Source of the DNA: Vibrio barjaei
GTDB lineage: Bacteria; Pseudomonadota; Gammaproteobacteria; Enterobacterales; Vibrionaceae
Direction: 5' to 3'
NCBI RefSeq assembly: GCF_001639065.2
Contig: NZ_LQXO02000005.1
Span: 62,001-126,000 of the forward strand
Length of the DNA stretch: 64,000 nt
A program made the translations under genes and the position numbers. The notes below the pieces were generated by a model that saw only the letters and a list, made by a program, of their open reading frames with translations, ran no database searches and was not told the origin of the DNA. Shown here piece after piece: positions 16,601-25,032 of the stretch (position 1 is the first letter of the stretch; each line of letters starts with the position of its first letter).

Positions 16601-18142
16601 CTAGTTACCAGATTGTTGGGTATCTGGACGGTATGGCAAAGTCTGAATAACGCGTTCAAGGTTGAACGATGTTGGTTCTTGACGAAGTGGGAACTCGTGG
16701 AACGTTTTCAGTAGCTCTGCAACTTCTACCTGAATTGGCACGAAGTTAAACATACGTTCCGCCATCCATTTGATGTACATACCAGAGTGCTCTGGTGCTT
16801 CTTCATATGGGTCAGTACGTAGGTCGTAGAGTACAGGCCAAGTCGTGGTTAGGCGTGGAGCAAACCAACTATCTTCAAGTGGTTCGATAAACTGCGCTTT
16901 AATCTTGCCTACGCGTACCGCTTCCAAGTTACCCGTTTCGGCAAAGTAGAAGATTTCGTTACGAGTGGTGTCTTCGTTATTGAACCACGCTTGACGATGG
17001 TCATAACCATCAATAAACACGTCGTGTTTTTTCTTGAAGTTCTCTTGTACGTCCTTTTCACCCGCTATGGAGGCTAATGTCGTGAAGAGGTCTTCGTGTG
17101 ACTGAATTCCGTTGTTGACGGAGCCCGCAGGAATATGGCCAGGCCAGCTGACCATAAATGGCACGCGTACACCACCTTCAGTCGTCAAACCTTTCTCTCC
17201 CTTAAATGGCGTGTTACCACCATCTGGCCACGTTACTTTTTCGGCGCCGTTATCTGTGGTAAAGATCACCACGGTGTTGTCTTTTTGTCCTGTTTCTTCC
17301 AGCTTATCAAGAATTTGACCTACATAGTGGTCAAGCTCTGCCATGCCATCGGCGTAAAGACCGTAACCTGTTTTGCCTTTCCATTCATCACTTAGGTGAG
17401 TCCAAACGTGCATACGTGATGGGTTGTACCACATGAAGAAGGGTTCATCGGTCTTGGCGAAATCATCAAGATAGTCGAGCGCCATATCGGTTAGCTCACG
17501 GTCAATGGTCTCCATTCGCTTGCGGGTCAGTGGCCCTGCTGATTCAGTTGGGCCGTCAGGCGTTCCCGTTACAATTCCACGAGGTCCAAAGCGTTCAAGG
17601 AATGCAGGATCTTGTGGATAATCTTCATTCTCAGGCTCTTCTTCTGCATTAAGGTGGTAGAGGTTACCGTAGAAGAAGTCGAAACCGCGACGGTGCGGCA
17701 TCATGTGCTCTTGGTCACCAAGGTGGTTTTTACCTAGTTGAACGTTGAAGTAACCTTGGTCTTTAAGAACTTCAGCAAGGGTAGGATCTTCTGGGTGAAG
17801 ACCAACAGGTGAGCCCGGTAAACCGACGTTAAGCAGACCCGTACGTATTGGTAATTGACCCGTTAAGAACGCAGCGCGCCCAGCAGTTGAGCTTGGCTGA
17901 CCATAGTGATCGGTAAACAGCATGCCTTCATTGGCAATACGGTCGATGTTAGGTGTTTTATAACCCATCATTCCCATGTTGTAAGCGGAAGTATTCGACC
18001 AGCCGATGTCGTCGGCCATGATCACTAAGATATTGGGTTTTTCTGACGTATTCTTAGCCAAAGCGGGTGCTACACCTAATGTTGCGGCGGCAGCCACACC
18101 GAGTATGGATTTACTGACTAAGCTTTTAGAAAAGTTTTTCAT
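16601..18142 (-). CDS. exported Ser-type arylsulfatase
   Basis: 513 residues. A Sec signal (MKNFSKSLVSKSILG to APALA) is followed by the sulfatase fold: metal site ADDIGW (residues 43-48) and the active-site signature PSSTAGRAAFLTGQ. Ser85 takes the place of the formylglycine precursor and Arg89 is conserved (S-x-A-x-R). Further conserved parts are GKNHLGD, FFMWYNPSRMHVW, and TTDNGAE with a following Lys (FKGEKG). Ser-type sulfatases need a radical-SAM maturase; such a gene lies at 20173. AGGAG precedes the ATG. A regulon palindrome is centred 64 bp upstream with TACTAT as -10 candidate. The enzyme would hydrolyse a sulfate ester in the periplasm or outside; the natural substrate is unknown. 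Confidence 0.92.
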   Translation of the reverse strand: MKNFSKSLVSKSILGVAAAATLGVAPALAKNTSEKPNILVIMADDIGWSNTSAYNMGMMGYKTPNIDRIANEGMLFTDHYGQPSSTAGRAAFLTGQLPIRTGLLNVGLPGSPVGLHPEDPTLAEVLKDQGYFNVQLGKNHLGDQEHMMPHRRGFDFFYGNLYHLNAEEEPENEDYPQDPAFLERFGPRGIVTGTPDGPTESAGPLTRKRMETIDRELTDMALDYLDDFAKTDEPFFMWYNPSRMHVWTHLSDEWKGKTGYGLYADGMAELDHYVGQILDKLEETGQKDNTVVIFTTDNGAEKVTWPDGGNTPFKGEKGLTTEGGVRVPFMVSWPGHIPAGSVNNGIQSHEDLFTTLASIAGEKDVQENFKKKHDVFIDGYDHRQAWFNNEDTTRNEIFYFAETGNLEAVRVGKIKAQFIEPLEDSWFAPRLTTTWPVLYDLRTDPYEEAPEHSGMYIKWMAERMFNFVPIQVEVAELLKTFHEFPLRQEPTSFNLERVIQTLPYRPDTQQSGN

Positions 18143-18198
18143 AATGGGCTCCTAAGATAAGACAGGCATAGTATCTAGGCGATTGGTGGCCAAATGAA

Positions 18199-18214
18199 CT
18201 AGGAGATTTCCTAA
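18199..18214 (-). promoter_or_regulatory. regulon palindrome, copy C
   Basis: CTAGGA-GATT-TCCTAA in the divergent region between the sulfatase and the histidine kinase. Its centre is 33.5 bp before TACTAT (18168-18173, minus strand), which puts it near -45 of a sulfatase promoter. It could also affect the divergent kinase promoter. Confidence 0.7.
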
Positions 18215-18308
18215 CTGTATGCCAATTGTGGGGCACAAAGTCGGCAATTTTACGGGATTGCGGGTACACTGTTTAATGTTGAGGCTAGGTTCTTAAAAGG
18301 TTGAATTA

Positions 18309-19475
18309 GTGGAACAAATTAAAGATGTTTTGATTTCTATTTCGGGTAAATTGCTGGACTCTCCGACAGCCGATATGGACAGTGTCATTGCGGAAGTACT
18401 CGATGAATGTCGCGATTTTCTAGGTGCTGACCGGTTGTCGTGTTTGCCTCTTGATCATGCGATTGTTGAAAACTGGCGACACCATGAATCTATTGGAGTT
18501 GGCATTCCTCCCGTACAAAAACACATTCCAGCCTCCGTCGTTTTAGCCTACCGAGCATTGATAGAAAAGGGTGAAGTGGTGTGCAGCGATGACTCACCAG
18601 CTCTATTGGATCTAGCGATGCAACTACAGCAGGAGAGACCGCTTAGACATATTCTGGTTCCGATTAGTGCGATGGGAAAGCCATGGGGGTTAATGGCTTG
18701 CGCTAACTTTACCTCAACTGGCCGCTTTGATGATGACTTTGTTCATTCTGCCACCTTGTTAGGCAATATCATCGCGTCCAGTATTGCTCGAGTGACACAC
18801 TATGAACAGCTTAGGCGCAGTCAACAAGAAGTTGCTGCAAGAAACCGTCGTATCATTGGGGAGCGGGAGCGAGAGCGAAGAAACATTGCTCGTGACTTAC
18901 ATGATGATTTTAGTCAGCGCCTTGCTTCTTTGGGGATTGAAATGGGGTTAGCGGCAGCGATGTGTGATGATCAGTCGAGGTCTATGATAGCACAATGTGC
19001 GAAAGGGCTGTCTGAGATTACTCGTGATATTCAGCAACTGTCTCGGCATCTTCATCCCGTGGTGATTGAACGTGTGGGTTTACACGCTGCAATCGAATCA
19101 CATGTAAAGCAAGTGAGTGAGCGTAGCCAGATAGCGATGAGTATTGAGCTTGATCGTACGGTTGTGTTTGACGATGAGGTGTCTTTGCACATCTACCGAA
19201 TTATACAGGAGTCTCTCTCTAATGTGGTCAAGCATGCCGATGCTTCTCATGTGGATGTCATTTTGAGAAGAATCAAAGATAAGAAGGCAGAATTATTGAT
19301 TGAAGATAATGGAGTCGGCTTTTCGCTGCACGGAATTGAAATGAACTCTCCTTCACTCGGGTTGCAGTCCATGGTAGAACGTAGTGAGCTGATTGGCGCA
19401 ACGATGTCTATCGAATCAACTGGTGTTAAACCAGGGGTCAGAATCTCACTAATATTGGTTTGTGAAGAGGAATAA
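18309..19475 (+). CDS. cytoplasmic GAF-domain histidine kinase (HisKA_3)
   Basis: 388 residues from a GTG start. No membrane segment is present. Residues about 20-165 form a GAF-like domain (ECRDFLGADRLSCLPLD, LRHILVPISAMGKPWGLMACANF). Then comes a coiled linker and the HisKA_3 dimerisation motif RNIARDLHDDFSQRLASLG with the phospho-accepting His198. The C-terminal HATPase has an N box (IYRIIQESLSNVVKHADA) and a G box (IEDNGVGF). It is of the NarX/DegS class, with a soluble sensor, so it senses a cytoplasmic signal. The stop is 2 bp before the response regulator gene, so the two form a pair. It is divergent from the sulfatase gene. Confidence 0.9.
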   Translation: MEQIKDVLISISGKLLDSPTADMDSVIAEVLDECRDFLGADRLSCLPLDHAIVENWRHHESIGVGIPPVQKHIPASVVLAYRALIEKGEVVCSDDSPALLDLAMQLQQERPLRHILVPISAMGKPWGLMACANFTSTGRFDDDFVHSATLLGNIIASSIARVTHYEQLRRSQQEVAARNRRIIGERERERRNIARDLHDDFSQRLASLGIEMGLAAAMCDDQSRSMIAQCAKGLSEITRDIQQLSRHLHPVVIERVGLHAAIESHVKQVSERSQIAMSIELDRTVVFDDEVSLHIYRIIQESLSNVVKHADASHVDVILRRIKDKKAELLIEDNGVGFSLHGIEMNSPSLGLQSMVERSELIGATMSIESTGVKPGVRISLILVCEEE

Positions 19476-19477
19476 AA

Positions 19478-20071
19478 ATGGCGACAGTTGTCATAGCTGA
19501 TGATCATCAAATAGTTAGCGAAGGTATCGCACGTTTGGTTGAACTGACGCATCAAGTGGTGGGCATAGCTTCTGATGCTAACGAGATGGTGCAGCTGGTT
19601 AAACAGCATCAGCCCGATCTGGTGATTACGGATATCTCCATGCCAGGCATGCAGCTAAACACGACCATTTCATTGCTTAAACGTAGCTCCGAGAACAGCG
19701 CCATCGTGTGCTTATCTATGCATGACGAACCAGAAATTGTTAAGGCCGCGTTTGAATATGGTGCTGATGGTTATGTATTAAAACACCAAGCGGGATTTGA
19801 GTTAGCCAAAACCATAGAAATGGTCTTGACAGGTGAGACCTATGTGCCCGATGAACTGAAATCGATCATTGAACAGAAGACAGACCTCAGTGCGCGTCAG
19901 TTGGACATTCTCAAGCTACTAGCTCAGGGACTGTCTGCTAAAAAAGTGGCGTTAGAGCTGAACATTTCATCAAAAACGGTGGAGTACCATAAATACAAAA
20001 TGATGGAGCAACTCAACCTCAAAAGTGCGTCAGAGTTAATTGCATGGGCTCACGGTCGTAATCTGGTCTGA
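19478..20071 (+). CDS. NarL/FixJ-type response regulator
   Basis: 197 residues. The receiver has the acidic pair ADDH (Asp8, Asp9), phospho-Asp52 in VITDISMPGM, and the conserved Lys in GYVLKH. The C-terminal LuxR-type HTH (LSARQLDILKLLAQGLSAKK, ISSKTVEYHKYKMM) is complete. It is the partner of the preceding kinase. NarL-type regulators bind inverted repeats as dimers; four copies of one 16-bp palindrome in front of the surrounding units are the obvious candidate targets. Binding has to be shown, but no other DNA-binding protein is encoded in this 12-kb segment. Confidence 0.92.
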   Translation: MATVVIADDHQIVSEGIARLVELTHQVVGIASDANEMVQLVKQHQPDLVITDISMPGMQLNTTISLLKRSSENSAIVCLSMHDEPEIVKAAFEYGADGYVLKHQAGFELAKTIEMVLTGETYVPDELKSIIEQKTDLSARQLDILKLLAQGLSAKKVALELNISSKTVEYHKYKMMEQLNLKSASELIAWAHGRNLV

Positions 20072-20101
20072 CCTGATTTTGTTGGAGCTTGAGGAGTTCA
20101 G

Positions 20102-20117
20102 TTAGGAAAGATCCTAG
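20102..20117 (+). promoter_or_regulatory. regulon palindrome, copy D
   Basis: TTAGGA-AAGA-TCCTAG, centred 63 bp before the maturase start and 31.5 bp before a good -10 hexamer, GATAAT (20141-20146). This is the same geometry as copy A. Confidence 0.7.
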
Positions 20118-20130
20118 TAGAGGCTCAGGC

Positions 20131-20167
20131 GCTTCCGTTCGATAATAGCAAAAAATCGAACGGGAGC
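20131..20167 (+). repeat. 13-bp inverted repeat over the maturase SD
   Basis: GCTTCCGTTCGAT (20131-20143) pairs with ATCGAACGGGAGC (20155-20167), one G-U pair, 11-nt loop. The right arm contains the GGGAG ribosome binding site of the maturase gene. The left arm overlaps the presumed -10 (20141-20146), so a transcript from that promoter would lack the left arm; a read-through transcript from the regulator gene would fold it. Confidence 0.6.
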
Positions 20168-20172
20168 GAGTA

Positions 20173-21351
20173 ATGAGCACTTCATCCAAACATCCATTTC
20201 ATCTTCTAGTTAAGCCCGTTGGCTCCAAGTGCAACCTAGATTGTCACTATTGCTACTATTTAAGAAAAGAAGAACGTTATCAACCGGGTGCAACGATGCA
20301 GATGTCTGAAGCAATGCTTGAGAAGTATGTTCAACAGTATATTGCCGCGCAACCTAAACACATCAAATTTGTCGACTTTAGCTGGCAGGGTGGTGAACCC
20401 GCCTTGCGCGGATTAGACTTTTATCAGTTGGCTGTAAAGTTACAAAAAAAGCACGCTCGTCTAGGGATGACTATTACGAATACCTTCCAGAGTAATGGCA
20501 CGCTCATCAATGAGAAGTGGGCAAAGTTCTTTAAAGAGAATAACTTTCTAATCGGACTGAGTATTGATGGCGACGAACTTAATCACAATCATGGTCGTCC
20601 TGACATAAAAGGAAACCCCACATATTCTCGAGTCCTGCGTGGATTGGAGTTATTGAAAAAGTACAAGGTTCAGTTCAATACACTGACGGTCGTCCATAGC
20701 GATAACGCTCATTTAGGTAAGGCGACTTACCTCAAACTAAAGGCGTTAGGGGCGAGTGTTATCCAGTTTCAGCCCTGTGTGGAGCATCCATTGGACAAGC
20801 GAAGTGATAAAGACTGGTCGTTAACGCCTCATCAATGGGGACACTTTCTGTGTGATGTGTTTGATGAGTGGCGCAAAAACGATGTGGGCAAAGTCTTTAT
20901 TCAGTTTTTTGAGAATACGCTTGGCATTTTAGCAGGACAGCCAAGTCAAATGTGTTTTCACTCAGAAACGTGTGGCCAGCAAATGATGCTTGAACACGAT
21001 GGCAGCGTATACTCTTGTGATCATTACAGCTATGAAGACTACAAGGTGGGTGATATTGATGTCATTGACCTAGGCTCTGTGGTTTCTTCTCAACAACAGA
21101 TCGATTTTGGGGTTAATAAGCTCAAATCTCTACCAAAACAGTGTCGTGATTGTCACTTCCGTCCTATGTGTAATGGGGGATGTCCAAAAGAACGAACGGC
21201 CATGACGGTCGACCTTGAGCCAGGACTGAATCATTTATGTTTGGGATATAAGAAGTTTTTCATCCATTCTATGCCTTACTTTGGCGCTATGTTGGAAGCG
21301 ATAAAGCAGGGACATCCAGCCGCTGTTTACCCGATTTTCCTACAGCGCTAA
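20173..21351 (+). CDS. anaerobic sulfatase-maturating enzyme (radical SAM)
   Basis: 392 residues. The radical-SAM cluster motif is CNLDCHYCYY (Cys20, Cys24, Cys27); WQGGEPALRGLDFY follows as the SAM-binding region. The C-terminal SPASM domain with auxiliary cluster ligands is visible as CFHSETCG, SCDHY, CRDCHFRPMCNGGCPKER and HLCLGYK. The length and these motifs match AtsB/anSME enzymes, which convert the active-site Ser or Cys of sulfatases to formylglycine in the cytoplasm before export. The Ser-type sulfatase at 16601-18142 is the evident client. A regulon palindrome and a GATAAT -10 sit just upstream. Confidence 0.93.
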   Translation: MSTSSKHPFHLLVKPVGSKCNLDCHYCYYLRKEERYQPGATMQMSEAMLEKYVQQYIAAQPKHIKFVDFSWQGGEPALRGLDFYQLAVKLQKKHARLGMTITNTFQSNGTLINEKWAKFFKENNFLIGLSIDGDELNHNHGRPDIKGNPTYSRVLRGLELLKKYKVQFNTLTVVHSDNAHLGKATYLKLKALGASVIQFQPCVEHPLDKRSDKDWSLTPHQWGHFLCDVFDEWRKNDVGKVFIQFFENTLGILAGQPSQMCFHSETCGQQMMLEHDGSVYSCDHYSYEDYKVGDIDVIDLGSVVSSQQQIDFGVNKLKSLPKQCRDCHFRPMCNGGCPKERTAMTVDLEPGLNHLCLGYKKFFIHSMPYFGAMLEAIKQGHPAAVYPIFLQR

Positions 21352-21352
21352 C

Positions 21353-21381
21353 TTAAACAAAAAGCCCGCGTTAAGCGGGCT
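21353..21381 (-). terminator. Rho-independent terminator (acetoacetyl-CoA synthetase side)
   Basis: AGCCCGC (21363-21369) and GCGGGCT (21375-21381) form a 7-bp GC stem; on the minus strand it is followed by TTTTTGTTT. It terminates leftward transcription and lies between convergent genes, 12 bp after the maturase stop. The plus side lacks a U-tract. Confidence 0.8.
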
Positions 21382-21557
21382 GGAAATAAGCTAGAAACCA
21401 ATTCGGTATGAGATGAGGGGGAGATGATCCCCTTTGTCGTATTGATAGGTATAAACCAAACTCTGGTTGTGATTCCCGCATCTGAGATGAACATTATTCT
21501 TTTTCTTCGCTTTGCGTATGAGTGTCTAGTGATAAGTGACCAAACCTTGAAGTTACG

Positions 21558-23534
21558 TTATACAACGTGGCTTTTCACTTCTTCTAAAACCCAGGGGTTG
21601 GCAATCGCGCCTTGGTTCTTGACCGGCTGACCATGTAGCGTTTGCTTGACCGCCAGCTCTACTAGCTTGCCTGACTTGGTTCGTGGTACTTCGCTGATCG
21701 GGTAGATCTCGGATGGGACATGACGTGGAGAGCAGTGTGTCTTCAGGGTTTGTTTAATGCGTTGTTTTAATGCGTCATCGAGCGTGGCCGTGCTGCTAAG
21801 TTGAACAAATAGGACCACGGTTTCATTGCCATCTTGGACCCGACTAACCGCGATAGCGTCACTGACTTCCTCCAATTGGTTCACTTGCTGGTATATTTCC
21901 GCTGTTCCGATACGAACGCCTCCCGGATTAAGAGTAGCGTCACTTCGACCAAAAAAGGTCATGCCGCCAGCAGGGCTCTGCATCACATCGTCGCCATGAT
22001 TCCAAACTCCTGAGAATTCAGCCCAATACGCATTGTGATAGCGTTCGCCTTTATCGTTCCAAAAACCAATGGGTTGATTGGGAAAACTGTTGCGACATAC
22101 CAGTTCTCCACGTTGTTCAATAACACTATAACCTTGTTCGTTGAATACTTTTACATCAAGTCCTAGTCCCGGCGCTTGGCATTCTCCTCCATAGACTGGG
22201 GACACCGGGTTACCCAAGACAAAACAGCCACAAATATCGGTTCCCCCTGATATAGAAGCCAGATGCAAGTCTGGTTTTATCGCGTCATAGACGAAATCAA
22301 ACTGCTGTGGATAAAGAACGGAACCCGTTGAACACAGCGTTTTGAGCCGTGATAAAGTGAAGTGTTCATTGGGTTGATAGTGGAGCTTTTGTAAAGTTTC
22401 AAGGTACTTTGCAGATGTGCCAAACAGTGTAACTTCCGCCTCATGAGCGAGTTGCCAAAGGGTGTTTACTTTGGGATAAACAGGGCTGCCATCAAATATC
22501 ACCAACGTTGCTCCCGATGCCAATGCAGATACTTGCCAGTTCCACATCATCCAACCACAAGTTGTGTAGTAAAACACCTTGTCCTTTTCTTTTATGTCGC
22601 AATGAAGTTGATGTTCTTTCAAGTGGTTGATAGTGGTGCCACCGACAGAATGCACAATACATTTGGGTTTACCTGTTGTTCCCGAAGAGTAGAGAACGAA
22701 CAAAGGTGCGTTAAACTTAACGCGATGGAATGTGACAGACATAGGGGAGAAACGCTGTGCTAGGAAGTCCCAATCTAAGGTGTTTTCCATTTGGGTATCG
22801 TGCTGGTCGGCATAACGAATTAGGCAAGCTTGGTTAATCGAAGGCAGAGCGTCGATAAGACTTTGATTTTTCTCAATCATTCCGAAAGCCTTGCCATTGA
22901 AATGGTAACCGTCGCAGCAGAATAGGATTTTAGGTTCAACTTGCCCAAACCGTTCGATAACACTATCCACTCCGAAATCGGGAGAGGTGGAAGTCCAAAT
23001 CGCCCCCAAACTGGTCGTCGCGAGCATGGCGATAATCGTATGAGGAATATGTGGCAAATAACCCGCTACGACATCACCTTCAGTAATACCCGATTCAATA
23101 AGCCATTGTTGAACAACAGAAACCTGTTCAATTAACTGCTGCCAAGTGAGGAGAGACGACTGGCGATTTTCGTTCTGAAAGTAAATGGCAAGTTCAGAGG
23201 GGTGAGCCTTGCCGTAAGCCAGGAGGTTTTCAGCATAATTTAGTGTCGCATTGGGGAACCAGAGCAGGTCGCGAGCGACGACGGGTTTATCCCATTTTGG
23301 CGAACCCAACTGACAATTCGGCGCATGTTTGTCTCCAACTACACCACAATAATCCCATACTTCATCCCAAAAGGACTCTGGCTGGCTAATGGACCACTGA
23401 TGCAAATGAGCATAATCACTAAAGTTGAGTCCTTGTTGTTCCAGTACTTGCATAAAGGCTTTGAGATGAGAATCCTCGACTCGCTCGGGAGAAGGCGACC
23501 AGAGTGGGATGTGATCCATGTCGTTATTTGGCAT
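21558..23534 (-). CDS. aacS: acetoacetyl-CoA synthetase
   Basis: 658 residues, the usual length for acetoacetate-CoA ligase. The N-terminal ACS-like cap (FWDEVWDYCGVVGD), the AMP-binding P-loop (LYSSGTTGKPKCIVHS), YTTCGWMMWNW, the adenylate site (SISGGTDICGCFV) and the C-terminal catalytic Lys region PRTKSGKLVE are present. AGGAAGC precedes the ATG at 23534. It activates acetoacetate with ATP and CoA in the cytoplasm. It is divergent from phhA/phhB; phenylalanine and tyrosine breakdown ends in fumarate and acetoacetate, so the two units make metabolic sense together and may share control. Confidence 0.9.
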   Translation of the reverse strand: MPNNDMDHIPLWSPSPERVEDSHLKAFMQVLEQQGLNFSDYAHLHQWSISQPESFWDEVWDYCGVVGDKHAPNCQLGSPKWDKPVVARDLLWFPNATLNYAENLLAYGKAHPSELAIYFQNENRQSSLLTWQQLIEQVSVVQQWLIESGITEGDVVAGYLPHIPHTIIAMLATTSLGAIWTSTSPDFGVDSVIERFGQVEPKILFCCDGYHFNGKAFGMIEKNQSLIDALPSINQACLIRYADQHDTQMENTLDWDFLAQRFSPMSVTFHRVKFNAPLFVLYSSGTTGKPKCIVHSVGGTTINHLKEHQLHCDIKEKDKVFYYTTCGWMMWNWQVSALASGATLVIFDGSPVYPKVNTLWQLAHEAEVTLFGTSAKYLETLQKLHYQPNEHFTLSRLKTLCSTGSVLYPQQFDFVYDAIKPDLHLASISGGTDICGCFVLGNPVSPVYGGECQAPGLGLDVKVFNEQGYSVIEQRGELVCRNSFPNQPIGFWNDKGERYHNAYWAEFSGVWNHGDDVMQSPAGGMTFFGRSDATLNPGGVRIGTAEIYQQVNQLEEVSDAIAVSRVQDGNETVVLFVQLSSTATLDDALKQRIKQTLKTHCSPRHVPSEIYPISEVPRTKSGKLVELAVKQTLHGQPVKNQGAIANPWVLEEVKSHVV

Positions 23535-23651
23535 GCGCTTCCTTTGTACTTAATGCGATGAATTGTGATTAAGTTTTGGTGCGAATCCTCAATACGTCAA
23601 ATAGAGGGAGCTGAAAACAATATATTGATAAGTCGAAAGAATTCGTTTAAA

Positions 23652-23669
23652 TGTAAATAAATTGTTACA
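23652..23669 (+). promoter_or_regulatory. TyrR-like box
   Basis: TGTAAA-TAAATT-GTTACA differs from the TyrR consensus TGTAAA-N6-TTTACA at one base. It lies between aacS and phhA, 91 bp before phhA. A weaker second copy, TGTAAC-N6-GTTAAT, lies at 23733-23750, close to the phhA start. Confidence 0.65.
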
Positions 23670-23759
23670 CCACAATGCGCGTTAGAGTCTGATTCAATCA
23701 TTGTCAGCAAAATTTTCCGCACATAGGCTTAATGTAACAAAGTTGTTAATGGTGACGAG

Positions 23760-24551
23760 ATGACTCAGTACGTATCAAAACCTGTGAACGAACTCGGTTT
23801 TGTGGAGTGGAGCAGCGAGGAAGATCAGATATGGCATGACTTGGTTGTTCGACAGCTCGATTTGATTAAAGACAGAGCGTGTCAGGAGTATTTGCACGGC
23901 TTAGACTTACTAGATCTGCCCCTGGATCGTGTTCCGCAGCTACCTGAGATTAACCGAGTGCTACATAGAGAAACGGGGTGGCAAGTGGAGCCAGTGCCAG
24001 CGCTTATTGATTTTGACCGTTTTTTCGCGTTATTGGCCGACCGCAAGTTTCCTGTTGCAACGTTTTTGCGTTCGAGAGAAGAATTTGACTACTTGCAAGA
24101 GCCCGACTTCTTTCATGAAATATTTGGTCATTGTGCCATGTTGACCAATCCGCAATTTGCAGAATTTACTCGAATCTACGGCAAGCTAGGCAGTGATGCT
24201 GACGCCAAGCAGCGAGTATATTTGGCTCGACTGTACTGGTTTACCGTTGAGTTTGGTTTAGTGGAACAAAACGGTCTAACCAAAATTTACGGCGGTGGAA
24301 TTCTCTCTTCACCGGGAGAAACTCTCTATGCGTTAGATGATGAACGGCCACTGCGCCAAGCTTTCGACTTGGATACCGTGTTAAGAACACCGTACCGCAT
24401 TGATATCATGCAGCCGACCTACTTTGTGCTGGACGATATTGACCAACTATACCAACTACGATCGGACGAGCTCACCGAAGACGTTAATCGAGCGATGAAC
24501 GCTGGATTGTTGCCACCACTATTTGAACCAAAGGATAAGACTCATGCTTAA
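23760..24551 (+). CDS. phhA: phenylalanine-4-hydroxylase
   Basis: 263 residues, typical of bacterial monomeric enzymes. The iron ligands are visible in [12 protein letters not shown] (two His) and in [10 protein letters not shown] (Glu); [20 protein letters not shown] is the conserved pterin-side region. It oxidises phenylalanine to tyrosine with tetrahydropterin and O2 in the cytoplasm. It overlaps phhB by 8 bp. A TyrR-like box lies upstream, as expected for PhhR/TyrR control. Confidence 0.95.
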   Translation: MTQYVSKPVNELGFVEWSSEEDQIWHDLVVRQLDLIKDRACQEYLHGLDLLDLPLDRVPQLPEINRVLHRETGWQVEPVPALIDFDRFFALLADRKFPVATFLRSREEFDYLQEPDFFHEIFGHCAMLTNPQFAEFTRIYGKLGSDADAKQRVYLARLYWFTVEFGLVEQNGLTKIYGGGILSSPGETLYALDDERPLRQAFDLDTVLRTPYRIDIMQPTYFVLDDIDQLYQLRSDELTEDVNRAMNAGLLPPLFEPKDKTHA

Positions 24552-24879
24552 TGAACTGCGCTGTGAAGCGTGTAGTAGCGATGCACTGGCATTAACGAAG
24601 GAAGAACAGCAACAACTACTGACAGAACTGAACGGCTGGAGCATTATCGAGAGAGATGGCATTCCTCAGTTAGAAAAACAGTTTGGTTTTAAGAACTTCA
24701 AGTTGGCTTGGGCCTTTTCTAATAAGATTGCTGAGTTAGCAGAAGATGAGTTTCATCACCCTGCAATTCTTTTAGAGTGGGGGAAGGTAACCGTGACTTG
24801 GTGGAGCCACTCAATTAAAGGATTACACCAAAACGATTTTATCTGCGCCGCTAAATGTGATTCGCTGTCGCACTCATAA
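24544..24879 (+). CDS. phhB: pterin-4a-carbinolamine dehydratase
   Basis: 111 residues. The ATG at 24544 overlaps the phhA stop (ATGCTTAA); a start at 24523 would add residues not typical for the family. Motifs are [25 protein letters not shown], the catalytic [19 protein letters not shown], and GLHQNDF. It dehydrates the carbinolamine formed by PhhA so the cofactor can be recycled. It is translationally coupled to phhA. Confidence 0.95.
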   Translation: MLNELRCEACSSDALALTKEEQQQLLTELNGWSIIERDGIPQLEKQFGFKNFKLAWAFSNKIAELAEDEFHHPAILLEWGKVTVTWWSHSIKGLHQNDFICAAKCDSLSHS

Positions 24880-24890
24880 TCCCATCGAAT

Positions 24891-24927
24891 GAAGGTATGT
24901 TGTGATGCATACCTTCTTGTTTATATT
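24891..24927 (+). terminator. terminator after phhAB
   Basis: GAAGGTATG (24891-24899) and CATACCTTC (24908-24916) form a perfect 9-bp stem with an 8-nt loop, then TTGTTTATATT. It is 11 bp after the phhB stop. Confidence 0.8.
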
Positions 24928-25032
24928 GCTGCTCTTCACACAAACACAGAAAAAGATGAGGTTTCCTTACAGTTTCTCTAGCTGAAATTACGTACAATAA
25001 TCAAAGCAGAAGAATATAAATCAAGGGAAGCT

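Noticed and set aside
18280..18300. Fifth regulon site (CTAGGTTCTTAA) before the histidine kinase
   Set aside because: Only one half-site matches and the 16-bp spacing is lost.
21382..21557. A plus-strand open frame of 68 codons starting at 21424
   Set aside because: It runs into the end of the acetoacetyl-CoA synthetase gene on the other strand, has no good ribosome binding site and no recognisable sequence; treated as chance.
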